Shown here piece by piece: positions 52,230 to 62,931 of a stretch of DNA of 64,000 nt. Both the position numbers and the translations under genes were made by a program. The stretch is from Planococcus sp. APC 4015 (lineage in GTDB: Bacteria > Actinomycetota > Actinomycetes > Actinomycetales > Microbacteriaceae), in contig JASDDH010000009.1 of assembly GCA_030407505.1 (NCBI GenBank), positions 12,948 to 76,947 on the forward strand. The letters are read 5' to 3'. Under the pieces are notes generated by a model that worked only from the letters and a program-made list of their open reading frames with translations, was not told where the DNA came from and searched no databases. The stretch's first letter is position 1; each line of letters begins with the position of its first letter.

Positions 52230-54899
52230 ATGGCCAGGAGCTCCAGTCCGACCAAGAACGGTCGTGCGCCCGCGGGCGCACCGTCGTCGCGCGCCAAGAA
52301 GCCCGAACCGGCCCCCAAGAAGTACGTCGGCGACGCCGACAAGCCGCCGGTGGCGGTGCGCGCATGGCTGGGGCTCGCCCACGCGACGGGCGGCCTGTTC
52401 CGGGCGTTCGGCCCCGAGACCCTCGAGAAGGATCAGCGCCGCGACGGGTTCCCGTTCCTCCTCGTGCTGCTGGCGGTCGTCGGCGCCGTCAACGAGTGGT
52501 TCTTCATCGGCAACGACGTCGCCGCGACGATCAGCGCATACTCGGTCGGCGGACTCCTCGGCCGCGAGGCGTTCGTGCTGCCCTTCCTGCTCCTCGTCCT
52601 CGCGGGCTGGATGTTCCGGCATCCCTCCTCGGTGCACGACAACGGCCGCATCGGCATCGGCTTCGGCATGCTCGTGTGGACGATCGCCGGCTTCTGCCAC
52701 GTCGCGGGCGGGCGTCCCGAGCCCCGCGAGGGCCTCCCCGCCCTCAGCGAGGCCGGCGGATTGTTCGGCTGGATGATCGGCGAGCCGCTCGCGATGCTCC
52801 TCACCGACGTGGGCGCGTACATCGTGCTGTCCGTCGTCGCGATCCTCAGCATCCTCATCGTCACCAAGACCCCTCCCAACCGCATCGGACGCCGCCTCGG
52901 CGACCTGTACGCGTGGATGTTCGACGCCGAGCCGCGCGCAGACAAGACCGCTCGCGAAGCCTCGGTCGACAGCGATGACGACGCCGACCCGTCCCTGCCC
53001 TGGTGGCGCCGCAACAAGACGGGGCGCGAGAAGGATCCCGACGAAGGAATCGGTTCGCAGGACCTCACCGAGCTGCTCAACCCCGGGGCGTCCCAGGGCG
53101 GATTCGAGCAGGCGATCGTGCCCGTCGCGCCCCCCGCGCCACTGGTCACGCCCGATTCGCTCACCGAAGTGCTCGACCCGGCCGTCCTCTCAGGCGCGAC
53201 GAAGGCGACCAAGCGCTCCGGCACGTCGCTGCGCGACGACTCCGACCACGACCCCCTCGACGACGGCGTGCTGCCGGGGCTCGACGGCATCGGGACGGAT
53301 GCCGCCCACGGCGCCCCGCGCGTGAACTACCGCCTCCCCTCGGTCGAGGCCCTCGCCGCAGGCACACCGCACAAGGCGCGTTCCGAGGCGAACGACATCG
53401 TCGTCGCGGCGATCACGAGCGTCTTCCAGCAGTTCCAGCTGGACGCCCGTGTGACCGGCTTCTCCCGCGGGCCGACAGTGACGCAGTACGAGGTCGAAGT
53501 CGGCCCCGGAGTCAAGGTCGAGCGCATCACGGCGCTCACCAACAACATCGCCTACGCCGTCGCGTCGAACGAGGTGCGCATCCTCGCGCCGATCCCGGGC
53601 AAGAGCGCCATCGGCGTCGAGATCCCGAACACCGATCGCGAGATCGTCACGCTCGGCGACGTCCTGCGCTCCAACGCGGCGACGCAGCAGACGCACCCCA
53701 TGACGATCGGCGTCGGCAAGGACGTCGGCGGCGGCTACGTCGTCGCGAACCTCGCCAAGATGCCCCACCTGCTCGTGGCCGGCTCCACGGGCTCGGGCAA
53801 GTCGAGCTTCGTGAACTCCATGATCACGAGCCTCCTGATGCGCGCCAAGCCCGCTGACGTGCGCATGGTGCTGATCGACCCCAAGCGCGTCGAGCTGACG
53901 TCGTACGCCGGCGTGCCGCACCTCATCACCCCCATCATCACGAACCCGAAGAAGGCCGCCGAGGCGCTCCAGTGGGTCGTGAAAGAGATGGACATGCGAT
54001 ACGACGACCTCGCGTCGTTCGGCTTCCGTCACATCGACGACTTCAACAAGGCCGTAGTCGAGGGCACTGTGGTCGTGCCGCCGGGCAGCGAGCGCGTCCT
54101 CAAGCCGTACCCCTATCTCCTCGTCGTCGTCGACGAGCTCGCCGACCTCATGATGGTCGCCCCGCGCGACGTCGAGGACTCGATCGTGCGCATCACGCAG
54201 CTGGCGCGGGCCAGCGGCATCCACCTCGTGCTCGCCACCCAGCGTCCGTCCGTCGACGTCGTGACCGGACTCATCAAGGCCAACGTGCCCTCGCGCCTGG
54301 CCTTCGCCGTCACGAGCGTGACCGACTCCCGCGTGATCCTCGATCAGCCCGGCGCCGACCGTCTGATCGGTCAGGGCGACGCGCTCTTCCTCCCGATGGG
54401 GGCGTCGAAGTCGATCCGCGTCCAGGGCGCGTGGGTGAGCGAAGAAGAGATCGAGAAGGTCGTCAAACACGTCACGGCCCAGGCTCGACCCGAGTATCGC
54501 GAGGTGGCGGTGGCGGTCGAGAAGAAAGAGGTCGACGCCGACATCGGCGATGACCTCGAGCTGCTTCTGGCCGCGACCGAGCTCATCGTGTCGACGCAGT
54601 TCGGGTCGACGTCGATGCTGCAGCGCAAACTGCGCGTCGGGTTCGCCAAGGCCGGCAGGCTCATGGACCTCCTGGAGTCTCGCGAGATCGTCGGCCCGTC
54701 CGAGGGGTCGAAGGCGCGCGACGTGCTCGTCACCAACGAGCAGCTCCCGGGCGTGCTCGCCCGCCTGCGCGGCGACGACGCTCCCGCCGGCGACGCGTAC
54801 GGTCCCGACGCGGTCGATTCGCAGTTCGACGGGCTGCCCGTCGTCGAGGCCGAGAGCGACGGCGACGAAGACGCCTGGGGCCTCACGGGACGCGACTGA
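52230..54899 (+). CDS. ftsK: DNA translocase FtsK/SpoIIIE
   Basis: An 889-residue translocase that pumps chromosomal DNA through the closing septum. Four membrane helices (about 70-220) are followed by an acidic linker (about 225-375), then the motor: Walker [11 protein letters not shown] near residue 520, Walker [14 protein letters not shown] near 630, and [12 protein letters not shown]. The gamma winged helix that reads orienting sequences is at about 765-845 ([20 protein letters not shown]). Length is normal for actinobacteria. A CC-type leader with GGGGGAATGG lies before the ATG. Confidence 0.96.
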   Translation: MARSSSPTKNGRAPAGAPSSRAKKPEPAPKKYVGDADKPPVAVRAWLGLAHATGGLFRAFGPETLEKDQRRDGFPFLLVLLAVVGAVNEWFFIGNDVAATISAYSVGGLLGREAFVLPFLLLVLAGWMFRHPSSVHDNGRIGIGFGMLVWTIAGFCHVAGGRPEPREGLPALSEAGGLFGWMIGEPLAMLLTDVGAYIVLSVVAILSILIVTKTPPNRIGRRLGDLYAWMFDAEPRADKTAREASVDSDDDADPSLPWWRRNKTGREKDPDEGIGSQDLTELLNPGASQGGFEQAIVPVAPPAPLVTPDSLTEVLDPAVLSGATKATKRSGTSLRDDSDHDPLDDGVLPGLDGIGTDAAHGAPRVNYRLPSVEALAAGTPHKARSEANDIVVAAITSVFQQFQLDARVTGFSRGPTVTQYEVEVGPGVKVERITALTNNIAYAVASNEVRILAPIPGKSAIGVEIPNTDREIVTLGDVLRSNAATQQTHPMTIGVGKDVGGGYVVANLAKMPHLLVAGSTGSGKSSFVNSMITSLLMRAKPADVRMVLIDPKRVELTSYAGVPHLITPIITNPKKAAEALQWVVKEMDMRYDDLASFGFRHIDDFNKAVVEGTVVVPPGSERVLKPYPYLLVVVDELADLMMVAPRDVEDSIVRITQLARASGIHLVLATQRPSVDVVTGLIKANVPSRLAFAVTSVTDSRVILDQPGADRLIGQGDALFLPMGASKSIRVQGAWVSEEEIEKVVKHVTAQARPEYREVAVAVEKKEVDADIGDDLELLLAATELIVSTQFGSTSMLQRKLRVGFAKAGRLMDLLESREIVGPSEGSKARDVLVTNEQLPGVLARLRGDDAPAGDAYGPDAVDSQFDGLPVVEAESDGDEDAWGLTGRD

Positions 54900-54922
54900 T
54901 CCGCCCCGATAGGCTCGGGCGC

Positions 54923-55489
54923 ATGGCGATCCACCGGCAGCTGCCCAACGCGATCACGATCGTGCGCATCCTGTGCGCGCCGGTCTTCCTCTGGCTCCTG
55001 CTCGCCGACGGAGGCACCGACGGCCCGTTGCGCTGGTGTGCCGCCGCGCTGTTCATCGTCGCGATCGCGACGGACGGCATCGACGGCTACCTCGCCCGCA
55101 GATACGAGATCGTCAGCGATCTCGGCAAGCTCCTCGATCCGATCGCCGACAAGGTGCTCACGGGCCTCGCGTTCATCGGCCTGTCGATCCTGGGCGAACT
55201 GCCGTGGTGGATCACGATCGTCGTCCTCGTCCGTGAGATCGGCATCACCGTCTACCGATTCATGGTCGTGAGCGACCACGTGCTCGCCGCTGCGTGGATG
55301 GGCAAGCTGAAGACGGTCGCACAGTCGGTCGCACTGTCGCTCGCGCTGCTGCCCCTGTGGACGCTCGTGGGGGAGTGGATCTTCTGGGTCAACGGCATCA
55401 CCATGGCGATCGCGGTCGTGCTCACGATCGCAAGCGGGATCGACTACGTCGTGACCGAGCTGCGATCGTCCCGGAAGAAGCGCGCATGA
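54923..55489 (+). CDS. pgsA: CDP-diacylglycerol-glycerol-3-phosphate 3-phosphatidyltransferase
   Basis: A 188-residue membrane enzyme making phosphatidylglycerol phosphate. The CDP-alcohol phosphotransferase motif is complete: DGIDGYLARRYEIVSDLGK followed by LLDPIADK. Five or six helices. TAGGCT (54910-54915) lies 7 bases before the ATG, giving it a promoter separate from ftsK. ATGA overlap with cinA. Confidence 0.93.
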   Translation: MAIHRQLPNAITIVRILCAPVFLWLLLADGGTDGPLRWCAAALFIVAIATDGIDGYLARRYEIVSDLGKLLDPIADKVLTGLAFIGLSILGELPWWITIVVLVREIGITVYRFMVVSDHVLAAAWMGKLKTVAQSVALSLALLPLWTLVGEWIFWVNGITMAIAVVLTIASGIDYVVTELRSSRKKRA

Positions 55490-55947
55490 CGGATGCCGCG
55501 GTGCTCCTCGACGCGCTGGGGAACCGCGGCTGGACGATCGCCGTCGCCGAGTCGCTCACCGGTGGCATGGTCGTCTCCGCGCTCGTCGACGTGCCCGGGG
55601 CATCCGCCTCGGTGCGCGGTGGAGTCGTCGCCTATGCGACCGCGGTCAAGGCCGAGGTGCTCGGCGTGGACACGGACCTCCTGGCGACCGCGGGAGCCGT
55701 GGATCCGGAGGTGGCCCGGCAGATGGCCGAAGGCGTGAGGCGGGTCCTGGGGGCGGATGTCGGCGTCGCGACGACCGGAGTAGCCGGGCCCGAGCCGCAG
55801 GATGGCAAGGCCGTCGGGACGGTGTGCATCGCGGTGGTGACACCGGAATCCACGACGTCCGGCGAACGGGTCTTCTCCGGCGACAGGGCGAGCATCCGCG
55901 CGCAGGCCTCAGCTGCCGCCCTGTCCGCCTGTCTGCAGCAGCTGTGA
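55486..55947 (+). CDS. cinA: CinA C-terminal family protein (nicotinamide-nucleotide amidase type)
   Basis: A 153-residue single-domain protein equal to the C-terminal domain of CinA. TIAVAESLTGGMVVSALVDVPG is the signature and GVATTGVAGPEPQDGKAVGT the second. The molybdopterin-binding-like N-terminal half of long CinA is absent, as in many actinobacteria. It deamidates NMN in studied relatives. Part of the pgsA-cinA-clgR-recA cluster. Confidence 0.92.
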   Translation: MTDAAVLLDALGNRGWTIAVAESLTGGMVVSALVDVPGASASVRGGVVAYATAVKAEVLGVDTDLLATAGAVDPEVARQMAEGVRRVLGADVGVATTGVAGPEPQDGKAVGTVCIAVVTPESTTSGERVFSGDRASIRAQASAAALSACLQQL

Positions 55948-56117
55948 TGCACGTCACCGCCCCTCTTCGTCGGATCGGGAACAACCCGTGTTTCGGGTCC
56001 GTTACATTCGGCGATTCCCACCCATTCCCCAGCCCGCGGGATTAGATTGACGTCGATCGGTGTTGTACCGTTGTCCACCCGGACATCGGGAGGAATCGTG
56101 AGAGGAGGGGGCCGAAA

Positions 56118-56426
56118 ATGATCCTTGTTCGCCAAGAGATCGGCGAAGTCCTACGTGACTTCCGTCAGCAGAAGGGCCGCACCCTCCGTCAGGTCGCGAG
56201 CCGCGCCAGTGTCGCGCTCGGGTACCTCAGCGAGGTCGAGCGTGGTCAGAAAGAGGCGTCGAGTGAGATCCTGGCGTCCGTCGCCGAGGCACTCGACGTT
56301 CCCATCTCGATCATCATGCGCGAGGTCGGCGATCGCATCTCCGTCCTCGAGGGACTCCAGACCTTCCCCGACGTCGTCCCCGACGACCTCATGGCCGAGG
56401 TCGGTCCCGAGCTCTCGCTGCGCTGA
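56118..56426 (+). CDS. clgR: ClgR-like XRE family regulator
   Basis: A 102-residue DNA-binding protein. The helix-turn-helix GRTLRQVASRASVALGYLSE and ERGQKEASSEILASVAEALD match ClgR, the activator of Clp protease and, in corynebacteria, DNA-repair genes. The gene position between cinA and recA is the usual one for clgR. GAGAGGAGGG precedes the ATG. The 170-base upstream gap has GATTAGATTGACG but no certain operator. Confidence 0.9.
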   Translation: MILVRQEIGEVLRDFRQQKGRTLRQVASRASVALGYLSEVERGQKEASSEILASVAEALDVPISIIMREVGDRISVLEGLQTFPDVVPDDLMAEVGPELSLR

Positions 56427-56444
56427 CGCGTCAGCGACACGACG

Positions 56445-56666
56445 ATGCGACGCAGTGAGTTCTCGCGCGCCGTGGCGGACGAGTTCGGCCCACGTGCGCC
56501 GTCGATCGTCTCTGATCTGACGCTTCGCGAGTTCGGCGACCGCACGGCGATTGAAGCCATCGACGCCGGCGTCCCCCCGCGCGACGTGTGGATGGCGCTG
56601 TGCATCGAGATGGACGTCCCGCTCGAGCGACGCCACGGTGCGGGCCGGCTCGAGCCCAAGCGCTGA
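56445..56666 (+). CDS. DUF3046 protein
   Basis: A 73-residue protein with [23 protein letters not shown], matching DUF3046, a small family found just before recA in actinobacteria. Predicted soluble and helical. No function is known. The gene starts 18 bases after clgR and is likely co-transcribed. Confidence 0.88.
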   Translation: MRRSEFSRAVADEFGPRAPSIVSDLTLREFGDRTAIEAIDAGVPPRDVWMALCIEMDVPLERRHGAGRLEPKR

Positions 56667-56705
56667 GCACCCCGCTCGCGACAGACCGCTCCGCGGCGTG
56701 TCGTC

Positions 56706-56735
56706 TCGAAGATCTATTCGAAATCTGCGTAGGCT
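56706..56735 (+). promoter_or_regulatory. Likely LexA/SOS box and promoter of recA
   Basis: TCGAAGATCTATTCGA (56706-56721) matches the actinobacterial SOS box TCGAAC-N4-GTTCGA at 10 of 12 fixed positions with exact spacing. TAGGCT (56730-56735) is a -10 18 bases beyond the first half-site, so bound LexA would cover the -35. Leader length to recA would be about 180 nt. Confidence 0.7.
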
Positions 56736-56919
56736 CCTGCACAGCAGGTATCGAGGACGCTTTCATCCACAGATGCAGAGGCGCGACGACCGATGTCGGA
56801 GCCCCTCCGTAGCTTGGGAAACGTCGAACGACACCTCACGCCTTGTCGCAGTATCCGCCCCGCCCGGGTCGGAACGCGACAGCCTACAGGCGACGGAACG
56901 CGAACATAAGGAGCACGAC

Positions 56920-57972
56920 ATGCCCTCAACAGTCGACCGCGAGAAGGCCCTCGAATCGGCCCTCGCCCAGATCGATCGCCAGTTCGGAAAGGGCTCGGTC
57001 ATGCGTCTCGGCAGCGACGAGCGCGCACCGGTGGCCGTCATCCCCACAGGCTCCATCGCCCTCGACGTCGCCCTCGGCATCGGCGGGCTCCCGCGTGGCC
57101 GCATCATCGAGATCTACGGTCCCGAGTCGTCGGGTAAGACGACGCTGACCCTTCACGCGATCGCCAACGCGCAACGCGCCGGCGGCATCGCCGCGTTCAT
57201 CGACGCCGAGCACGCACTCGACCCCGATTACGCGCAGAAGCTCGGCGTCGACATCGACGCGCTCCTCGTCTCGCAGCCCGACACGGGTGAGCAGGCCCTC
57301 GAGATCGCCGACATGCTCGTGCGCTCCGGCGCGGTCGACCTCGTCGTGATCGACTCCGTCGCGGCCCTCGTGCCGAAGGCCGAGATCGAAGGAGAGATGG
57401 GAGACTCTCACGTCGGCCTCCAGGCGCGCCTCATGTCGCAGGCCCTTCGCAAGCTCACCGGTGGGCTCAGCCAGACCAACACCACCATGATCTTCATCAA
57501 CCAGCTGCGCGAGAAGATCGGCGTGTTCTTCGGCTCGCCCGAGACCACCGCCGGCGGCAAGGCGCTCAAGTTCTACGCCTCGGTCCGTCTCGACATCCGT
57601 CGCATCGAGACCATGAAGGACGGCACCGAGGCGGTCGGCAACCGCACGCGCGTCAAGGTCGTCAAGAACAAGATGGCGCCGCCGTTCAAGCAGGCCGAGT
57701 TCGACATCCTCTACGGCACCGGCATCTCGCGCGAGGGCAGCCTCATCGACTTCGGCGTGGAGCACGCGATCGTCAAGAAGTCCGGTGCGTGGTACACCTA
57801 CGAGGGTGAGCAGCTGGGTCAGGGCAAGGAGAACGCCCGCAACTTCCTGATCAAGAACCCCGACATCGCGGCAGAGATCGAATCGAAGATCATGGTGAAG
57901 CTCGGCATCGGTCAGCCGAAGGTCGTCGAGGCGCCCGCGTCCGACGAGCTGGCAGCTCGACGCCCGGCGTGA
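56920..57972 (+). CDS. recA: Recombinase A
   Basis: A 350-residue RecA for homologous recombination and SOS induction. Walker [13 protein letters not shown] near residue 68, the Walker B stretch [10 protein letters not shown], and the DNA-binding loops around [20 protein letters not shown] and [15 protein letters not shown] are intact. No intein. AAGGAG precedes the ATG. GTGA overlap with recX. Confidence 0.98.
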   Translation: MPSTVDREKALESALAQIDRQFGKGSVMRLGSDERAPVAVIPTGSIALDVALGIGGLPRGRIIEIYGPESSGKTTLTLHAIANAQRAGGIAAFIDAEHALDPDYAQKLGVDIDALLVSQPDTGEQALEIADMLVRSGAVDLVVIDSVAALVPKAEIEGEMGDSHVGLQARLMSQALRKLTGGLSQTNTTMIFINQLREKIGVFFGSPETTAGGKALKFYASVRLDIRRIETMKDGTEAVGNRTRVKVVKNKMAPPFKQAEFDILYGTGISREGSLIDFGVEHAIVKKSGAWYTYEGEQLGQGKENARNFLIKNPDIAAEIESKIMVKLGIGQPKVVEAPASDELAARRPA

Positions 57973-58673
57973 TCATGGGCTCCGAGAACGGGGGCGAGCG
58001 CGACGCGCTCGCCCCCGTCATCCCCCTCTTCGGCGGTCCACCGCCTCACCAGCCGGTCATCGAAGAGGCACCGGAACCCGCACAGGGTGAGCGCGCGGCT
58101 CCGGACTGGAACTCCACGTGGGCCGGAGCACCTTCTCGCACCCGCACCGTGACCGAGAGCGGTGATGAGGGTGACGATCCATCGGCGCTCCGAGAAGCAG
58201 CCGAGAGCTCGCTGCTGCGAAAGCTCCGCAGCAGGTCGCTGTCCATCCGCGAGGCGAGAACGGTCCTCACGCAGAGCGATCTGCCTGCCGATCAGGTCGA
58301 CGACGTCATCGACGCGTTCGTGCGTCTGGGCTACCTCGACGATGCCGCTCTCGCCGAGCAGCTCATGCACGCCGCGGTCGACCGCAAGGGGCAGGGTCGT
58401 CAGGTGATCGCCCAGACGCTGGCGAAGCGCGGCATCCCTCGCGACGTGGCCGACGCCGCGATCGACGAACTGCCCGACGACGACGCCGACCGTGCGCTCG
58501 AGTTCGCGCGAACCAAGGCGCGCTCTCTCAGCAGCGTCGACCACGACACCGCGCTCCGCCGCCTCATGGGTCAGCTCGCGCGCCGCGGGTATCCCGGATC
58601 CGTCGCGATGAACGCGGCGAAGCTGGCGCTGTCCGAAGCGGGTTCGACGCGGTCGGGCGTCCGCTTCCGCTGA
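57969..58673 (+). CDS. recX: Regulatory protein RecX
   Basis: A 234-residue RecX, which limits RecA filaments. The three-helix repeats are seen in [20 protein letters not shown], then [20 protein letters not shown] and [12 protein letters not shown]. An N-terminal extension of about 75 acidic, Pro-rich residues is common in actinobacteria. Start is GTG 57969 (overlap with recA) or ATG 57975. Confidence 0.93.
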   Translation: MIMGSENGGERDALAPVIPLFGGPPPHQPVIEEAPEPAQGERAAPDWNSTWAGAPSRTRTVTESGDEGDDPSALREAAESSLLRKLRSRSLSIREARTVLTQSDLPADQVDDVIDAFVRLGYLDDAALAEQLMHAAVDRKGQGRQVIAQTLAKRGIPRDVADAAIDELPDDDADRALEFARTKARSLSSVDHDTALRRLMGQLARRGYPGSVAMNAAKLALSEAGSTRSGVRFR

Positions 58674-58682
58674 AACGCGAGC

Positions 58683-58751
58683 CGACGATCGTGACCGTCG
58701 ATCGTGACCCGACGACCGCGACCCGACGCTGGCGACCCGACGATCGTGACC
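58683..58751. repeat. 14-base tandem repeat upstream of miaB
   Basis: Five consecutive units of 13-14 bases following CGACGNNCGYGACC fill 58683-58751; the first and last are identical (CGACGATCGTGACC), and a partial sixth follows. No coding signal. It is similar in character to the array before ftsK. Confidence 0.75.
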
Positions 58752-58837
58752 GACGCTCGCGGGCGCCGTTCGGATGCCGGGCGGCGGACGATCGCCGCCG
58801 CCCGCCGCTCAGCCCCGGATCGTAGAATGGGCCCATC

Positions 58838-60388
58838 ATGACGACCCCCTCCAGCTCGCCGACGATCATCGCGCCCTCCGACGCCGCACGAGACGCCTCC
58901 GGACGCGCGCGTACGTACGAGGTCCGCACGTTCGGCTGTCAGATGAACGTCCACGACTCCGAACGGCTCTCGGGTTCGCTCGAGAGCGCGGGTTACGTGC
59001 GTGCCGATGTCGGGGCGGAGGCCGACGTCGTGGTCATCAACACGTGTGCGGTGCGCGACAACGCGTCGGGCAAGCTCTACGGCACGCTGGGCAACCTCAA
59101 GTCGCGCAAGGACAAGCGTGATGGCATGCAGATCGCGGTCGGGGGCTGTCTCGCGCAGATGGACAAGCAGGCCGTCCTCGACAAAGCGCCGTGGGTCGAC
59201 GTCGTCTTCGGCACACACAACATGGGTTCCCTTGCGGGCATGCTGGAGCGGGCACGCCACAACGGCGAGGCCGAACTCGAGATCCTCGAAGCACTCGACG
59301 TGTTCCCCTCGACACTTCCCACCAAGCGCGACAGCCTGCACAGCGGCTGGGTGTCGATCTCGGTGGGCTGCAACAACACCTGCACGTTCTGCATCGTCCC
59401 GAGCCTGCGCGGCAAGGAGAAGGACCGCCGCCCCGGCGACATCCTCAGCGAGATCCGCCTGCTCGTCGACGACGGTGCCATGGAAGTCACCCTGCTCGGC
59501 CAGAACGTGAACTCCTACGGCGTCGAGTTCGGCGATCGCCAGGCGTTCGGAAAGCTCCTCCGCGCCGCCGGCGAGATCGACGGGCTCGAACGCATCCGCT
59601 TCACCAGCCCTCATCCGGCCGCGTTCACCGACGACGTCATCGACGCGATGGCCGAGACCCCTTCGGTCATGCCGCAGCTTCACATGCCGCTCCAGTCCGG
59701 CAGCGACCGCATCCTCAAGGCGATGCGCCGCTCGTACCGGAGCGACCGCTTCCTGGGCATCCTCGACCGGGTGCGCGATCGCATGCCGCACGCAGCGATC
59801 ACGACCGACATCATCGTCGGATTCCCCGGCGAGACCGAGGCGGACTTCGAAGAGACCATGCGCGTCGTCGAGCAGGCACGGTTCGCCAGCGCGTTCACCT
59901 TCCAGTACTCGATCCGCGAAGGCACACCGGCGGCGACCATGCCCGACCAGGTGCCGAAGGCGGTCGTGCAGGAGCGCTATGAGCGCCTGGCGGCCCTGCA
60001 GGACCGCATCTCGCTCGAAGAGAACCAGAAGCAGGTGGGCCGCGGCGTCGAGGTGCTGGTGTCGTCGGGCGAAGGCAAGAAGGACGCCGAGACGCACCGC
60101 CTCACCGGGCGGGCTGAAGACAACCGCCTCGTGCACTTCGAGGTGCCCGCAGGATCCGACGTCCCGCGACCGGGGGACGTCGTCTCGGTCACGATCACCC
60201 ACGCCGCACCGTTCCACCTTCTCGCCGATGCGACAGACTCCGCGCCGCTGCGCATCCGCCGGACGCGGTCGGGGGACGCGTGGGACCGCTCGCAGGCCGA
60301 ATCATGCGGAGTTCCCGCGCCCGCGGGCGACACGGGTGCCGCGCGCGGCGTCTCGCTCGGCCTGCCGACTCTTCGCGTCGGCGTGTGA
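58838..60388 (+). CDS. miaB: tRNA-2-methylthio-N6-dimethylallyladenosine synthase
   Basis: A 516-residue radical-SAM methylthiotransferase acting on A37 of tRNAs. The N-terminal UPF0004 domain has cysteines in [16 protein letters not shown] and GGCLAQ; the radical-SAM cluster is [12 protein letters not shown]; a TRAM domain is at about 370-440. A 70-residue C-terminal extension is Arg/Pro-rich. TAGAAT lies nine bases before the ATG. GTGA overlap with miaA, the enzyme that makes its substrate. Confidence 0.96.
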   Translation: MTTPSSSPTIIAPSDAARDASGRARTYEVRTFGCQMNVHDSERLSGSLESAGYVRADVGAEADVVVINTCAVRDNASGKLYGTLGNLKSRKDKRDGMQIAVGGCLAQMDKQAVLDKAPWVDVVFGTHNMGSLAGMLERARHNGEAELEILEALDVFPSTLPTKRDSLHSGWVSISVGCNNTCTFCIVPSLRGKEKDRRPGDILSEIRLLVDDGAMEVTLLGQNVNSYGVEFGDRQAFGKLLRAAGEIDGLERIRFTSPHPAAFTDDVIDAMAETPSVMPQLHMPLQSGSDRILKAMRRSYRSDRFLGILDRVRDRMPHAAITTDIIVGFPGETEADFEETMRVVEQARFASAFTFQYSIREGTPAATMPDQVPKAVVQERYERLAALQDRISLEENQKQVGRGVEVLVSSGEGKKDAETHRLTGRAEDNRLVHFEVPAGSDVPRPGDVVSVTITHAAPFHLLADATDSAPLRIRRTRSGDAWDRSQAESCGVPAPAGDTGAARGVSLGLPTLRVGV

Positions 60389-61308
60389 CGACTCCCGCCG
60401 GCCCGCGCCTGTGGGCCGTGGTCGGGGCGACGGGCACGGGCAAGACCGCGCTCTCGCTCGATCTCGCCGAGGCTCTGGCGCGCCGTGGTCGGCCTGCCGA
60501 GATCGTCAACGCCGACGCGATGCAGCTCTACCGCGGCATGGACATCGGCACGGCCAAGCTGCCGGTCGCCGAGCGGCGCGGCATCCGTCATCATCTGCTG
60601 GACGTGCTCGACGTCACCGAAGAAGCGGCGGTCGCCCGATATCAGGACGCCGCGCGCGCCGCGATCGGCGACATCCACCGGCGCGGTGCCGACGCCGTGC
60701 TGGTCGGCGGATCGGGCTTGTACGTCTCGAGCGTGCTGTACGACTTCCGATTCCCTCCTCGCGACGCTGCTCTGCGAGCCCGGCTGGAGAGCGAGCTCGA
60801 CGCACACGGCCCCGGTGTGCTGTTCGAGCGATTGCGCACGGCGGACCCGATCACAGCCGCGCGCGTGGACCCGCGGAACGGGCGTCGGGTGGTCCGCGCG
60901 CTCGAGATCCTCGCGATGGGCCAGGAGACTCACGGTGCCGCCCTGCCTGACGAACCTGTCCTGTGGTCTCCCGCCACGCGCGTCGTGGGTGTCGCGGTGC
61001 CGCGCGACGAGCTCGTCGGGCGACTCGACGCCCGCGTCGACGCCATGTGGCGCGGCGGGCTGCTCGATGAGGTGCGGCACCTGCAGGCTGCCGGCATCGA
61101 GCGCGGTGTCACGGCGCGTCGCGCGATCGGCTACGCGCAGGCTCTCGCCGAGCTCGCGGGCGCGCAGACGCGCGAAGAGGCGATCGCCGAGACGCAGGCC
61201 CTCACCCGTCGCTACGCACGTCGGCAGGTGTCGTGGTTCCGGCGCTACGCCGACGTGACATGGGTGCAGCCCGGCCACGACGCGGCATCGCTCGCCGAGT
61301 CGCCGTGA
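60385..61308 (+). CDS. miaA: tRNA dimethylallyltransferase
   Basis: A 307-residue MiaA that isopentenylates A37 of tRNAs. [18 protein letters not shown] is the P-loop, [19 protein letters not shown] the substrate loop, [12 protein letters not shown] and [13 protein letters not shown] the later signatures. The GTG start at 60385 overlaps the miaB stop. The two consecutive steps of ms2i6A synthesis are thus encoded together. Confidence 0.95.
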   Translation: MTTPAGPRLWAVVGATGTGKTALSLDLAEALARRGRPAEIVNADAMQLYRGMDIGTAKLPVAERRGIRHHLLDVLDVTEEAAVARYQDAARAAIGDIHRRGADAVLVGGSGLYVSSVLYDFRFPPRDAALRARLESELDAHGPGVLFERLRTADPITAARVDPRNGRRVVRALEILAMGQETHGAALPDEPVLWSPATRVVGVAVPRDELVGRLDARVDAMWRGGLLDEVRHLQAAGIERGVTARRAIGYAQALAELAGAQTREEAIAETQALTRRYARRQVSWFRRYADVTWVQPGHDAASLAESP

Positions 61309-61332
61309 GCACGCGGCTCTAGACTGGACCGC

Positions 61333-62190
61333 ATGCCGCAGACCATCGCCTTCACGAAGGGTCACGGCACGGGCAACGACTTCGTCGTGATCCCCGATCC
61401 CGACGGGGCCCTCGATCTCTCGGACGACCAGGTCGCCGTCCTGTGCGACCGTCGGTTCGGCATCGGCGCCGACGGCGTCCTGCGCGTCGTGCGCGCGAGG
61501 TCGATCGACGAGGGCGCACAGGCCGCGGCATCCGGCGTCGAATGGTTCATGGACTACCGCAACGCCGACGGTTCCGAAGCCGAGATGTGCGGCAACGGCA
61601 TCCGCGTCTTCGCGCGATATCTCGCCGAGGTCGGGTGGGCCGATTTCGATGCTCCACTGCCCATCGCGACCCGAGCGGGTGTGAAGCATGTGACGCTCAG
61701 CGATCGCGGGTACGAAGCCGACCTCGGCGCCTGGCGGGTCGAGCAGGGCGACGTGCTCGTGCGCACGCGCGGGGTGGGCGCCGCGCGTCCCGGCATGGGG
61801 ATCGACGTCGGCAATCCGCACATCGTCGTGGCGCTGCCCGACACCGACGACCTCGAGAGTCTCGACCTCGCGGTGGTCCCTCAGCTGCACCCCGAACCCG
61901 CTCACGGGGCGAACGTCGAGTTCGTCGTGCCCAGCGACCCGCTCGTGCACGAGGGTGTCGGCTCCATCCGCATGCGCGTGTTCGAGCGCGGCGTGGGCGA
62001 GACGCTCAGCTGTGGCACGGGTGTCGCTGCGGCCGCGATCGCCGTCCGGGAATGGGCGGGCAGCGCGGCTCCCGACCACTGGACGGTGGATGTGCCCGGC
62101 GGCAGGTTGGGCGTGCGGATGCACGGCGGCCACGTGTTCCTGTCGGGGCCGGCGACCCTCGTCTACTCCGGCGAGGTCACGCTCGCCTGA
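61333..62190 (+). CDS. dapF: Diaminopimelate epimerase
   Basis: A 285-residue DapF that makes meso-diaminopimelate for peptidoglycan and lysine. The two catalytic cysteines are in [15 protein letters not shown] and [27 protein letters not shown] is the usual start. TAGACT lies 7 bases before the ATG (leaderless). A convergent methyltransferase gene follows after 12 bases. Confidence 0.96.
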   Translation: MPQTIAFTKGHGTGNDFVVIPDPDGALDLSDDQVAVLCDRRFGIGADGVLRVVRARSIDEGAQAAASGVEWFMDYRNADGSEAEMCGNGIRVFARYLAEVGWADFDAPLPIATRAGVKHVTLSDRGYEADLGAWRVEQGDVLVRTRGVGAARPGMGIDVGNPHIVVALPDTDDLESLDLAVVPQLHPEPAHGANVEFVVPSDPLVHEGVGSIRMRVFERGVGETLSCGTGVAAAAIAVREWAGSAAPDHWTVDVPGGRLGVRMHGGHVFLSGPATLVYSGEVTLA

Positions 62191-62202
62191 CCGACACGGT
62201 CG

Positions 62203-62844
62203 TCACGGCAGGGCGATCGGCTCGGTGACCGGTGTGCCGTGTCGACGAACCCGCAGCACGCGGAAGCCGCGGCCCGTGGCGGTCCGGTGCACGCTGAACC
62301 CCGCGTCGAGGGTCGCGGCGAGCCAGCGCTGCAGCGAGTCCGAGCCGAGATTGCGCTGCACGACGAGCCAGGCGTCGGAGCGCTCGTCGAGCCGGGGGAT
62401 CCACCGCTCGAGAAGGCCGTGCAGTTCGTTCTTGCCGACGCGGATGGGCGGGTTGGAGCGGATGCTGCGGAACGTCACGTCGTCGGGAACATCGTCGGGG
62501 AGCACAGCGTTGACATTGGAGGCGCCGAGCTGCTCGGCGTTGCGCCGGACGAGATCGAGCGCCCGTTCGTTCACGTCCACCGCCCACACTGTCGCGTGCG
62601 GGGACTCGAGCGCGATCGACAGGGCGATGGGCCCCCATCCGCACCCGAGATCGAGCAGGTGCCCCCCGGGCGGCGGCGGGGGAGTATTGGACAGCAGCAC
62701 CGCGGTTCCGGCGTCGACATGGTCGGGACTGAACACGCCGCCGGCCGTCGTCACCTCGACGTCGCGATCGGCGAGGGTCACGCGGATACGGCGCAGGTTC
62801 TCGGGACTTGCGGGGGACGCGCTGAAGTAGTGGTCACTCCCCAT
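62203..62844 (-). CDS. Class I SAM-dependent methyltransferase (RsmC-like)
   Basis: A 213-residue methyltransferase. LLDLGCGWGPIALSIAL is motif I and IRSNPPIRVGK holds the NPPI motif for base N-methylation; together with LVVQRNLGSDSLQRWL these match RsmC-type 16S rRNA G1207 methyltransferases of the short actinobacterial form. TACGCT lies eight bases before the ATG on the reverse strand. It is divergent from hflX. Confidence 0.88.
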   Translation of the reverse strand: MGSDHYFSASPASPENLRRIRVTLADRDVEVTTAGGVFSPDHVDAGTAVLLSNTPPPPPGGHLLDLGCGWGPIALSIALESPHATVWAVDVNERALDLVRRNAEQLGASNVNAVLPDDVPDDVTFRSIRSNPPIRVGKNELHGLLERWIPRLDERSDAWLVVQRNLGSDSLQRWLAATLDAGFSVHRTATGRGFRVLRVRRHGTPVTEPIALP

Positions 62845-62931
62845 GGGTGTCGAGCGTAGCCCAGGAGCCCCCCGTGGCGGGAGGCTAGAATCCACGGATG
62901 CCGGGAAAGTCGGCATCGGCGAAAGGAACAC

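Noticed and set aside
52075..58751. CRISPR array
   Set aside because: The tandem units are directly adjacent, 14-20 bases long and without spacers; no cas genes are present.
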